Positions 9,742 to 17,625 of a stretch of DNA of 64,000 nucleotides are shown here, one piece after another. Below the pieces are notes generated by a model. The model had not been told where the DNA came from. It was given only the letters and a program-made list of their open reading frames with translations, and searched no databases. The position numbers and the translations under genes were made by a program. The stretch is taken from assembly GCF_900141755.1 (NCBI RefSeq), contig NZ_LT670844.1, positions 7,226,501 to 7,290,500 on the forward strand, in the 5' to 3' direction. The first letter of the stretch is position 1. Each line of letters begins with the position of its first letter. This DNA comes from Bradyrhizobium lablabi. GTDB lineage: Bacteria > Pseudomonadota > Alphaproteobacteria > Rhizobiales > Xanthobacteraceae.

Positions 9742-9817
9742 TGAGCCTAGTTCTCGCCATCTCGTTCAAGACATCTGGAGCTGAGCGGCCGCCGCGTCAA
9801 ATCGCGGCGGCGCGCAA

Positions 9818-11302
9818 TCAGAAGCGAAAGCGAAGCCCAACCGTCGGATCGATACTGCTCCGATTGAGGAAGCCATTCGCCAGGCCACCATTGACCTGCG
9901 AGAACATGATCCCGGCATAGGCATCAAACTTCTTCGCAAACTGCCAATCGACGACGAAGGAAACGGCGTCGAACGTCCCATGGCAGTTTGAGAACGCCGA
10001 GGGGTTGGTGCAGTTGACGAATGCGCCAAAGGTGGGCTGCGTATAATGGTAGTAAGCGCCGATCACATCCAGATTGTCAGTGACGGCGTATTTCACTCCG
10101 GTCCAGAATACATGGAATAACTTGTCGCCGGCGTCGAAAGCCGTGTTGCTGATGTTCGTGCCGTTGATCGCAGTGCAGGCGGCGCAGACGAAGTCTCCCG
10201 CGATATCACTAAAACCAGTACCGGGGGCAAACCGATTGCTGGGGGGCGCATATCGAATGAATTCGTACCCGGCAAACAGCTTGAGTGGCCCGTTGCTGTA
10301 TTTTCCAACCAGCATCACGCTCGAATTGTCGGAGAGCGTCGCGGTGAGAAACTGCGGCAGCACCGCCGGCAGCGTGTTGCCGCCAAGCGTTATCGACACG
10401 GCGTTCTGGACGTAGCTGCCAATCGCGTCGAGCGAAAGCGTGCCGCCGGCCAAATTGGTAATGTCCCCGCCGATCTGGAGTTGGTAGGAGCCGGTCGCGG
10501 CGTTGTTGAGCTCATAGCCGCCGAATTGCCAGAGTGCCGCGACCCTGAACTGGCCAATGTTGACATGGTACTTCACCGATGTGCTAAATCGGCAATCCTG
10601 GGTATCGCCCACGCCGCAGGTGATTCCCTGCCAGCCGATCGGCGAGAAGGCGTACGAAAGGCTCATTGGATCGTAGGCAAAAATGGCGTCCAAAGTCAGG
10701 TTGTTTTGCCGGAAAACGGTCAAGGTGCCATAGGGTGAACTGACGCCCAAATAGCCCACGGCATTGTAAAATTGCCCGGCCCGGCTGGAGTCGGCGTACG
10801 AGTCCTGGCTGGTAAGCGGCACGCCGATGTTCTGAAAGTCAGAGTGCGGTCCGTTGGAGAGGTGCAGGGAATAAGGATCGAACCCGGCCTGCAGATCGAA
10901 GATAAAAGCCCATCCCGGAGCGAGCGGCTCGTTGCCCTTGATCCCGATATTTGAGTTGGTCAAACCGTTCGGCGCGAGATCCCACCGCGGGCCCCTGCTG
11001 TACTTCTGGATGAGATAATCTACCCCGACGGCGGATGTGCCATTGAAGGGCGCTCCGTGGCTCCGCCACGTCACACCCCCGTCGATCGTACCGTAGACCG
11101 TGATGCCGTTCCAGGTCAGTGGGCAGGCCGTGGCGACAAACTCCTCAAGGCTGGTACACGTCGCCGGCTGCGAGGGAGCCTGCGCGCTTGCGGCGGGCGC
11201 AGCCTTTGTCGCGATGATGTCGTCGGCGGCCGATGCTTCCGAAGCCGTCGCAAGCAGGAGTCCGAGGCCGGCTAAGACTGTAAGCCAAGCAGTGCGAGCC
11301 AT
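9818..11302 (-). CDS. Outer-membrane porin
   Basis: 494 residues with a signal peptide (GLGLLLATASEASAADD), a long beta-rich body with alternating hydrophobic strands, and a C-terminal Phe (VGLRFRF), the outer-membrane beta-barrel insertion signal. It has the Gram-negative porin pattern ITVYGTIDGGVTWRSHG near the start. AGGAGG precedes the ATG. No copy of the recurrent box is seen upstream, so it is outside the proposed regulon. The solute is unknown. Confidence 0.88.
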   Translation of the reverse strand: MARTAWLTVLAGLGLLLATASEASAADDIIATKAAPAASAQAPSQPATCTSLEEFVATACPLTWNGITVYGTIDGGVTWRSHGAPFNGTSAVGVDYLIQKYSRGPRWDLAPNGLTNSNIGIKGNEPLAPGWAFIFDLQAGFDPYSLHLSNGPHSDFQNIGVPLTSQDSYADSSRAGQFYNAVGYLGVSSPYGTLTVFRQNNLTLDAIFAYDPMSLSYAFSPIGWQGITCGVGDTQDCRFSTSVKYHVNIGQFRVAALWQFGGYELNNAATGSYQLQIGGDITNLAGGTLSLDAIGSYVQNAVSITLGGNTLPAVLPQFLTATLSDNSSVMLVGKYSNGPLKLFAGYEFIRYAPPSNRFAPGTGFSDIAGDFVCAACTAINGTNISNTAFDAGDKLFHVFWTGVKYAVTDNLDVIGAYYHYTQPTFGAFVNCTNPSAFSNCHGTFDAVSFVVDWQFAKKFDAYAGIMFSQVNGGLANGFLNRSSIDPTVGLRFRF

Positions 11303-11523
11303 CGCGCCCTCCTACCGTCCCTTGCTCCAGCCGTTGGGGGACCTTTCTGCGACCGCGCCCTACCTGACTATCCGACGCGTCGCTCCGTGATGCAAGTGGC
11401 CAAGATGCCAGACCGCAGCGCAAGACCGCCGGGTTCCTACCGTGGATTCGGGGCAACATATTTTTTTGCGCTGCGCTCGCAACTGTCGCAGGTCGCCGCG
11501 TCACCCGACATGCCCAGGGCCAT

Positions 11524-11712
11524 TCACGACGCTCTCGCTTGATTTTCGATGGCCAGCACCGCGCCTTGGCAATGCTCAACGTAGCATTGATCATCACAGT
11601 AGGGGAGCCGCGTCTCGATCTCGCGCAGGTAGCTTGCGCCGATCGGCTTGCGGCACAGCGCACATAAGGATAGTCGAAAGGGCGTCCTGCCATTTACCAG
11701 GATGAATCTCAC
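11524..11712 (-). CDS. Small Cys-rich (zinc-ribbon-like) protein
   Basis: 62 residues from a GTG at 11712, which has GGGAG 7 bases upstream; the longer frame from 11823 has no such site. It carries LCALC and, 19 residues later, CDDQC (CxxC-N19-CxxxC), a likely treble-clef or ribbon zinc site. It lies 64 bp after the next small Cys-rich gene on the same strand, downstream of the AraC-type regulator. No function is known. Confidence 0.65.
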   Translation of the reverse strand: MRFILVNGRTPFRLSLCALCRKPIGASYLREIETRLPYCDDQCYVEHCQGAVLAIENQARAS

Positions 11713-11776
11713 GTGGCGTCTCCCGATGCGAAGCGGATAATCGTGGTTGATGGGTGAAAGAGTTTGTATTGAGGGT

Positions 11777-12022
11777 TCATTGCGCAGCCTCTTCGCTCCG
11801 AAATCCCGTAAGCCCGGCTGCAACTGTATTTCGGGCGACGTGAAACCGGATCAACCATCTGCGATCCGCCTCCTCGCGGGACTTGAAGCGATCGACGCAC
11901 TTCTTCGAACAGAGGGCGGTTCGCCAGGAATAGTGCCGGATGAGACCGAACTTTCCGTCACAGATGGCGCAGCGCTTCGCCCCGTTGCGCTGAAGATTTT
12001 GTGTGTTGTTGCGTTCCTTCAT
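11777..12022 (-). CDS. Small Cys-rich (zinc-ribbon-like) protein
   Basis: 81 residues from an ATG with AGGAGG six bases upstream. It is basic and contains CAIC and CSKKC (CxxC-N15-CxxxC), with YSWRTALCSKKCVDRF resembling a treble-clef zinc knuckle. It begins 31 bp after the end of the AraC-type gene and is followed by a second protein of the same plan, so the three probably form one transcript. It could bind nucleic acid or a protein partner; this is a guess from the zinc pattern. Confidence 0.7.
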   Translation of the reverse strand: MKERNNTQNLQRNGAKRCAICDGKFGLIRHYSWRTALCSKKCVDRFKSREEADRRWLIRFHVARNTVAAGLTGFRSEEAAQ

Positions 12023-12052
12023 TGCTTCCTCCTGTGGGCTTGGCTCGTGAGG

Positions 12053-12460
12053 CTAACTCTGTTGGCGACGCCGATACTCGGTCGGCGTCATTCCGGTGAA
12101 TTTTCGGAATCCCCTCGTGAACGAACTCGTCTCGCGAAAGCCGAGCTGGATGCCGATCTGCGTCACGGAGAGCGCCGGCCTCTGCAACAACGTCCTGGCT
12201 CGATCGATTCGACGCGCCATATGGTAGCGATGCGGAGGTGTGCCGAACGATCGCCGGAAGGCGCGCGCAAAATGGTAGACGCTGAGACCGACGAGCTCCG
12301 CGAGAGCCGCCAGCGAAATCTCCTCGGCGAGATGGCTGTCGATGAATTCCGCCACGCGCTTCTGCTGCCACGCCGGCAAGCCGCCGCGAAGCGGCCTTGC
12401 CGCAGCGGATGCCGGAGGCGAGGAGGGGAAACCTACCAGGTTGATGCCCGTGTCACTCAT
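12053..12460 (-). CDS. AraC-family regulator consisting of the HTH domain only
   Basis: 135 residues from the ATG at 12460 (AGGA nine bases upstream). The longer frame starts at 12550 inside a copy of the recurrent box and adds unlike sequence. The double HTH is complete: EEISLAALAELVGLSVYHFARAFRRSFGTPP, then LSVTQIGIQLGFRETSSFTRGFRKFTGMTP. There is no effector domain, as in SoxS/MarA-type regulators, whose activity follows their own expression level. Divergent boxes lie between it and the dehydrogenase at 12720. It is the best local candidate for the protein that binds the recurrent element (inference). Confidence 0.88.
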   Translation of the reverse strand: MSDTGINLVGFPSSPPASAAARPLRGGLPAWQQKRVAEFIDSHLAEEISLAALAELVGLSVYHFARAFRRSFGTPPHRYHMARRIDRARTLLQRPALSVTQIGIQLGFRETSSFTRGFRKFTGMTPTEYRRRQQS

Positions 12461-12545
12461 TTGTGTGGTCCTGATGCGCACGCCGGCTCCCTGCTGTGCG
12501 TAAGAGCAGCGATCGAGGATGAGGGTAAGCGGATGGCTGTCGGGC

Positions 12546-12565
12546 ACCATTAAATTGCCCGTCAG
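12546..12565 (-). promoter_or_regulatory. Recurrent box, copy 3 (before AraC-type gene), degenerate half
   Basis: Minus strand: CTGAC-N5-ATTTA-ATGGT. The right half fits and the left half is weak. It ends 86 bp before the chosen start at 12460 and would allow self-regulation of the AraC-type gene. Confidence 0.45.
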
Positions 12566-12569
12566 ATAA

Positions 12570-12589
12570 CTAAATTCGGTTTTAGGGCA
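12570..12589 (+). promoter_or_regulatory. Recurrent box, copy 4 (before hydroxyacid dehydrogenase)
   Basis: Plus strand: a full palindrome CTAAA-N6-TTTAG (12570-12585) followed by GGCA. It lies back to back with copy 3 in the divergent region and ends 131 bp before the chosen ATG at 12720. Confidence 0.65.
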
Positions 12590-12719
12590 CGTGAGGCAGG
12601 ATCATTCAAGCCGCAGCAAGCCGGGACAAGTGCTGAAACCGCTCGTCACTAAATTGCTGGGAGCAGCCGTCGCAAGCTGCGCATCCATCGATGCGGCTGC
12701 GTTCGGTCAGGAGCCTCCC

Positions 12720-13739
12720 ATGTCCAAGCACGAGCCCGGTTCTCATCTCGACTTCGGGAGGCGAGCCGAAAATCCGTCGAGCGGGTCTCGCGGCGGCTCT
12801 CAATCCAGCCGCCCACCGCTGATGGGCGATATCGGCTTCATCGGCCTTGGCCACATGGGGACGGCGATGGCGGCAAACCTGGTCGCCGCCGGACGCCGGG
12901 TGATCGCCTATGTCCGTCGTCCGGAGCAGATCGGCGAGCTCGAGCCGCTTGGCCTCAGGCCCACGACCGATATCGGTGACTTGATCGACTGCGACGTCGT
13001 CATCACCATGTTGCCTGACGACGATGCCGTGCGCGACGTCGTGTTTGGCCGCAGGGACGATCCTCTCGACGGTCTGGCCGCGGGTCTGATGCCCGGCGCG
13101 ATCCATCTGTCGATGAGTACGATCAGCACGAAGGCTGCATCGCTCTTGGCAAGTGAGCACGCACGGCATGGTCAAGGTTATGTGGCGGCGCCGGTGTTCG
13201 GGAATCCGGATGCCGCCAAGGCGCGTCAGCTGTTCATCGTCGTCGCGGGCGCAGAGGCCGATGTCGCGCGCTGCCAGCCGATCTTCGACAGTCTCGGACA
13301 AAGAACGTTTGTCATTGGCACCGACCCGCAACATGCAAACCTGGTCAAGCTGCTTGGCAATATGATGAGCGCGACGGCACTCGAGATGCTCGGGGAGGTC
13401 GTTGCCGTGGTCCGGAAGCGCGGGATGGATCCGCAACCCTTCATCGACATCATGACGAGCACGATGTTTGGCGGACGCGCGCACAAGATTTACGGCGACA
13501 AGATCGCCAGACAGATTTACGCGGCCGGCTTTGTCCTGCCTCTCGTTCTGAAGGATGTGCGCCTGGCGCTTGCGGAAGCGGAGAGGGCGGGTGTCCCGAT
13601 GCCATCGGTGGGCGTGGTCCGCGACCGGCTGATCACGGGGATCGCGCGCGGCTACGGCGAACTCGACTGGACTGCGCTCGGGCTTATCGCCGCGGAGGAA
13701 GCGGGAATCTACGCCGTGCCCTCCGCGAATGACAATTGA
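12720..13739 (+). CDS. NAD(P)-dependent beta-hydroxyacid dehydrogenase family protein
   Basis: 339 residues from the ATG at 12720 (AGGAG six bases upstream). The catalytic body starts about 34 residues later with the dinucleotide motif GFIGLGHMGTAMAANL; residues before it are polar and probably disordered. The substrate region HLSMSTIS and the helix with the catalytic Lys (NLVKLLGNMM) are present. Relatives reduce or oxidise 3-hydroxyisobutyrate, tartronate semialdehyde or glyoxylate. An ATG at 12822 would remove the extension but has no ribosome site. An aldo/keto reductase follows after 59 bp. Confidence 0.82.
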   Translation: MSKHEPGSHLDFGRRAENPSSGSRGGSQSSRPPLMGDIGFIGLGHMGTAMAANLVAAGRRVIAYVRRPEQIGELEPLGLRPTTDIGDLIDCDVVITMLPDDDAVRDVVFGRRDDPLDGLAAGLMPGAIHLSMSTISTKAASLLASEHARHGQGYVAAPVFGNPDAAKARQLFIVVAGAEADVARCQPIFDSLGQRTFVIGTDPQHANLVKLLGNMMSATALEMLGEVVAVVRKRGMDPQPFIDIMTSTMFGGRAHKIYGDKIARQIYAAGFVLPLVLKDVRLALAEAERAGVPMPSVGVVRDRLITGIARGYGELDWTALGLIAAEEAGIYAVPSANDN

Positions 13740-13798
13740 GACTGGACTTAGCCGCCAATCGCGCTCCCACACCGCACACTTAGAGGAGAATCAGGACC

Positions 13799-14827
13799 AT
13801 GGCCGATCAAGCAGAAGCTCTCAAAATGAGCATGGAACTCACCGAGATTCATGGCACGTCACTAAAAGTGTCGCCGGTCGCGATCGGTACCTGGGCGATC
13901 GGCGGGTGGATGTGGGGCGGAACCGACGAAGCCGAATCTATCGCGACCATCCAGGCCGCATTCGAGCATGGCATCAATATCGTCGACACCGCCCCGGTCT
14001 ATGGATTTGGCCGCTCCGAGGAGATTGTCGGCAAGGCTATCGCGGCGGGTCTGCGGCGTTCGGATGTCCTCATTGCCACCAAGGCCGGACTGCAATGGGA
14101 TGGTGGACAAGTATCCCGTAATGCCAGCCGCGCCCGCATCCTGCGCGAGGTCGAGGATTCCCTGCGCAGGCTTCGAACCGATTACATCGACATCTATCAG
14201 GTTCATTGGCCCGATCCGCTGGTCACGATCGAGGAAACCGCGGAAGCGATGCTGACGTTATTGGTGCAGGGAAAAATCCGCGCCATCGGAGTGAGCAATT
14301 TTTCGGTGCTCCAGATGGAGCGATTTCGCCGTGTTGCGCCGCTGCATGTGCTGCAACCGCCGTACAATCTGTTCGAACGCGAAATCGAGACCGACCTTCT
14401 GCCTTATTGCCGGAAAAACAAAATCGCGACGCTGGGATATGGTGCCCTGTGCCGGGGCCTGCTATCCGGACGGATGCGGGCGGATACCGCTTTCGATGGC
14501 GACGATCTGCGGCGAACCGACCCGAAATTCCGCGAGCCGCGGTTCGCGCAATATATCGCCGCCGTACAAAAACTCGACAGGCTCGCTCAGCGACGCTTCG
14601 GCAAGCGCGTTATTCACCTGGCGGTGCGTTGGATGCTCGACCAGGGCATCACCACGGCACTGTGGGGGGCGCGTCATCCCGGTCAGTTGCAGCCGGTCGA
14701 CGAGGTGACTGGCTGGACGCTCGATGCCTCTGCCAAGGCCGAGATCGATCGGATCCTGCGCGACACGATCACCGATCCAGTCGGACCGGAATTCATGGCG
14801 CCGCCGCCGCGCAGCGCCGCAGCATAG
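13799..14827 (+). CDS. Aldo/keto reductase
   Basis: 342 residues with the AKR barrel and catalytic set: Asp and Tyr in DTAPVYGFGRSEE, Lys in IATKAG and His in YQVHWPD. IRAIGVSNFS is the usual NADP-fold signature. GAGGAGAATCAGGACC precedes the ATG. It follows the hydroxyacid dehydrogenase on the same strand and probably shares its transcript. It should reduce aldehydes or ketones; the substrate is unknown. Confidence 0.9.
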   Translation: MADQAEALKMSMELTEIHGTSLKVSPVAIGTWAIGGWMWGGTDEAESIATIQAAFEHGINIVDTAPVYGFGRSEEIVGKAIAAGLRRSDVLIATKAGLQWDGGQVSRNASRARILREVEDSLRRLRTDYIDIYQVHWPDPLVTIEETAEAMLTLLVQGKIRAIGVSNFSVLQMERFRRVAPLHVLQPPYNLFEREIETDLLPYCRKNKIATLGYGALCRGLLSGRMRADTAFDGDDLRRTDPKFREPRFAQYIAAVQKLDRLAQRRFGKRVIHLAVRWMLDQGITTALWGARHPGQLQPVDEVTGWTLDASAKAEIDRILRDTITDPVGPEFMAPPPRSAAA

Positions 14828-14851
14828 TGCAACACAGCTCGTCTTGGAAAA

Positions 14852-14871
14852 TTAACGGCGAATTTAATAGC
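14852..14871 (+). promoter_or_regulatory. Recurrent box, copy 5 (before bd-type oxidase)
   Basis: Plus strand: TTAAC-N5-ATTTA-ATAGC, ending 62 bp before the ATG at 14933. CCTAGCT follows at element positions 37-43. Confidence 0.65.
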
Positions 14872-14932
14872 CCGCACCGTTGCCATTCCTAGCTTCAGGT
14901 AGTCGCCCTCCTGCTAGGCTGAGAGAATTGCA

Positions 14933-16345
14933 ATGGACATGACCGCGCTTCTGCTGTCGCGAATTCAATTCGCCTTTACCATCACGTTCCATATCATCTT
15001 TCCTTCCTTCACGATCGGCTTGGCGGCCTGGCTCACTGTCCTCGAAGCTCTGAGCCTTGCGACCGGCCGCCCGGTCTATCGCGTGATCTTCGAATTCTGG
15101 CTGAAGATATTCGGCGTGGCATTCGGATTGGGGGTGGTGTCCGGGATCGTGATGGCATTCCAGTTCGGCACCAATTGGAGCGTGCTGTCCAAAATGTCCG
15201 GGCCGATCCAGGGCCCGCTTCTGATGTTTGAGACCTTTTGGGCCTTCATGCTCGAGGCCAGTTTCTTCGGCGTCCTCATCTTTGGCCGCAGCCGCGTGCC
15301 GCCATGGTTCTATTTGTTTTCCACCGCAATGGTCGCGCTGGGTACCTCGATCTCGGCGTTCTGGATCATGGTCAATAACAGCTGGATGCAGGTGCCATCG
15401 GGCTATGTGATGGAAAACGGCGCCTTCGTTCCAAACGACTGGACCAAAATTATCTTCAACTCGGTGGTGTGGTCGCGATTTCCGCACATGTTGCTCGCCG
15501 CTTACCTGACCGGTGCCTTTTGCGTTGCCGCGACCGGCGCGTGGTACATGCTGCGGAAGGTATATCACGCCGAGGCGCGGATCATGCTGCGCATGGGCCT
15601 TGGTCTCGCGGCCGTGCTGATGCCGATCCAGCTTGTGTTCGGGCATCTGGTCGGCGGCTACGTCAACACCTATCAACCGTCCAAGATGGCCGCCATTGAG
15701 GGGCGCTGGAACGACGAGAAGCCGGGTTCGGAAGTGCTGTTCGCCTGGCCCGATGTGGAGAACCGGCGCAACCTGTTCGCGATCACGTTGCCACCGCCGT
15801 TCGGCAGTCTGATCGATTCCGACAGTTTCACCGCTGCGGAAACAGGGCTCAACAGTATCCCCCGGGAGAACTGGCCGCCGGTGGTCCTCCCGTTCTTCGC
15901 CTTCCGGATCATGGTGGGATGCGGTCTCTTGATGCTGGGGCTAGCCTGGCTCGGCAGCTATCTGAGTTACAGACATCGTCTGGCGTATAATCGCCCGCTG
16001 CTTTGGCTGACGTTCTTCAGCTTTCCGCTGCCCTTCATTGCGATCATTACCGGCTGGTTCACCGCCGAAGTCGGCCGTCAGCCCTGGGTCGTCTTTGGGG
16101 TGTTGCGGACCGCCGATGCCATGACGCCGTTCCTGACCACGCAGCAGGCGACGATCTCGCTCGTGATCTTCTGCTCGGTCTACGCCTTCATCTTCCTGTT
16201 TGGCACCTTTTACATCTACCGGCTGATCCGCACCGGCCCGCGGAAGCCATTCGAAGTACCCCATCTCGCGGTTCCGAACCGGCCGATGTCACTGGCCGAT
16301 GACGAGCCGATTACAGAACCGCATCATTTCGTCGCCGGAGAATAA
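14933..16345 (+). CDS. cydA: Cytochrome bd-type quinol oxidase subunit I (CIO type)
   Basis: 470 residues, nine or so membrane helices. The N-terminal RIQFAFTITFHIIFPSFTIG carries the heme b His ligand; FETFWAFMLEASFFGV and GRQPW are subunit I signatures. The Q loop is short, as in cyanide-insensitive (CioA) oxidases. The enzyme oxidises quinol and reduces oxygen to water without pumping, taking protons from the cytoplasm. Subunit II follows after 2 bp. The recurrent box upstream links it to the oxalate and formate genes. cioA is an equally good symbol. Confidence 0.95.
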   Translation: MDMTALLLSRIQFAFTITFHIIFPSFTIGLAAWLTVLEALSLATGRPVYRVIFEFWLKIFGVAFGLGVVSGIVMAFQFGTNWSVLSKMSGPIQGPLLMFETFWAFMLEASFFGVLIFGRSRVPPWFYLFSTAMVALGTSISAFWIMVNNSWMQVPSGYVMENGAFVPNDWTKIIFNSVVWSRFPHMLLAAYLTGAFCVAATGAWYMLRKVYHAEARIMLRMGLGLAAVLMPIQLVFGHLVGGYVNTYQPSKMAAIEGRWNDEKPGSEVLFAWPDVENRRNLFAITLPPPFGSLIDSDSFTAAETGLNSIPRENWPPVVLPFFAFRIMVGCGLLMLGLAWLGSYLSYRHRLAYNRPLLWLTFFSFPLPFIAIITGWFTAEVGRQPWVVFGVLRTADAMTPFLTTQQATISLVIFCSVYAFIFLFGTFYIYRLIRTGPRKPFEVPHLAVPNRPMSLADDEPITEPHHFVAGE

Positions 16346-16347
16346 CC

Positions 16348-17334
16348 ATGGTCATGTTCTGGGTCTCGCTGTTGGCGATCAGCATTTTGCTCTATGTCCT
16401 GCTCGACGGGGTTGATCTCGGCGTCGGCTTGCTGTTCGGACTTACAACCAACGAAGCCAGGCGTGCCACGATGCTGAGCGCCGTCGCGCCGATCTGGGAC
16501 GGCAACGAGACTTGGCTGGTCATCACCGCCGTTATTCTGTGGGGAGCTTTTCCGGTGGTCTATTCGAATTTGCTGTCGGCCTTTTATCTACCGCTCATCG
16601 TCATGCTGCTGGGCCTGATCCTGCGCGGTGTCGCATTCGAGTTTCGTTACAAGACGCAACGGCTACGTTGGGTCTGGGATTTGAGCTTTGCCGGCGGGTC
16701 GCTGATCGCGACGTTCATACAAGGCATGACGGTCGGTGCGCTGGTGGAGGGTTTGCAGTTCACCAACGGCCAATATTCCGGCGGTGAGGTCGGCTGGCTG
16801 ACGCCGTTTGCGGTGCTTTGCGGCATCGGCCTGTGCCTTGGCTACGCGCTTCTCGGCGCCTGCTGGCTGGCGAAGAAATGCGAGGCCGAGGTTCGCGAAG
16901 TGGCGCATCGGCAGATCCCCGTTCTCGCAATCGGCGTATTGGCGTTCCTCGTGCTTGTCTTTGCTTACGCGCTGGCCGAAAACCTTCCGATCCTGCATCG
17001 TTGGATCGATCGGCCATATCTGTTCGTATTCCCGGCGATCGGCGCGGTCGCAGCAACCGTGCTTGGGTTGAGCATCCTGCGTCACAACGATCATTGGCCG
17101 TTCTACATGGTCGTACTGATCTTCGTGTCGGCGTTCGGCACGCTGGCGCTGTCGTTCTGGCCCTACATGATCCCCTTCGTCATCACCATCGACGAAGCCG
17201 CCTCGCCGCATTCCAGTCTCGCGTTCATGTTCTGGGGGTGCGGCGTCGTCGTCTTCCCGATGATGCTGATTTACACGGTCGTCAGCTACACCGTCTTCAG
17301 GGGCAAGGTCCGGGCAACAGCCGGATACCACTAA
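16348..17334 (+). CDS. cydB: Cytochrome bd-type quinol oxidase subunit II
   Basis: 328 residues, about eight membrane helices. It has the subunit II start (LLYVLLDGVDLGVGLLFG) and the conserved IWDGNETWLV. GGAG precedes the ATG, 2 bp after cydA. No small CydX-like subunit was recognised after it. Confidence 0.95.
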   Translation: MVMFWVSLLAISILLYVLLDGVDLGVGLLFGLTTNEARRATMLSAVAPIWDGNETWLVITAVILWGAFPVVYSNLLSAFYLPLIVMLLGLILRGVAFEFRYKTQRLRWVWDLSFAGGSLIATFIQGMTVGALVEGLQFTNGQYSGGEVGWLTPFAVLCGIGLCLGYALLGACWLAKKCEAEVREVAHRQIPVLAIGVLAFLVLVFAYALAENLPILHRWIDRPYLFVFPAIGAVAATVLGLSILRHNDHWPFYMVVLIFVSAFGTLALSFWPYMIPFVITIDEAASPHSSLAFMFWGCGVVVFPMMLIYTVVSYTVFRGKVRATAGYH

Positions 17335-17378
17335 AAACAGCGAAGCGCAGCCGGGGAACTTCGATTGTCACCATTCAC

Positions 17379-17564
17379 ATGATGCTGGTGACGCAACCGG
17401 CGATTATCGACTACTATAAGGCGTTCACAATCGCGCATCATGCGACGGGCGACGATCTCACGCTCAAGGTCGCCGCCCTCGAGCTTGGTCGTCGGCGAGG
17501 AACAGTTCGATCGATGACCGATCCGGCAATGAAGGTGTGGCTCTGTTTCGCCGTTGCGATCTGA
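17379..17564 (+). CDS. Possible small protein between cydB and malic enzyme
   Basis: A 61-residue frame in the otherwise empty 290-bp stretch between cydB and the malic enzyme. It has no clear ribosome site and no recognised motif, and it is the tail of a longer frame overlapping cydB, so it may be chance. If real, it would be a short, partly hydrophobic protein ending WLCFAVAI. Confidence 0.2.
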   Translation: MMLVTQPAIIDYYKAFTIAHHATGDDLTLKVAALELGRRRGTVRSMTDPAMKVWLCFAVAI

Positions 17565-17625
17565 GCCTCTGCACCGGGAGCGGCCCGCTTGCGGTGTTCC
17601 AGACACCGACCAGGGAGTAGCTACC

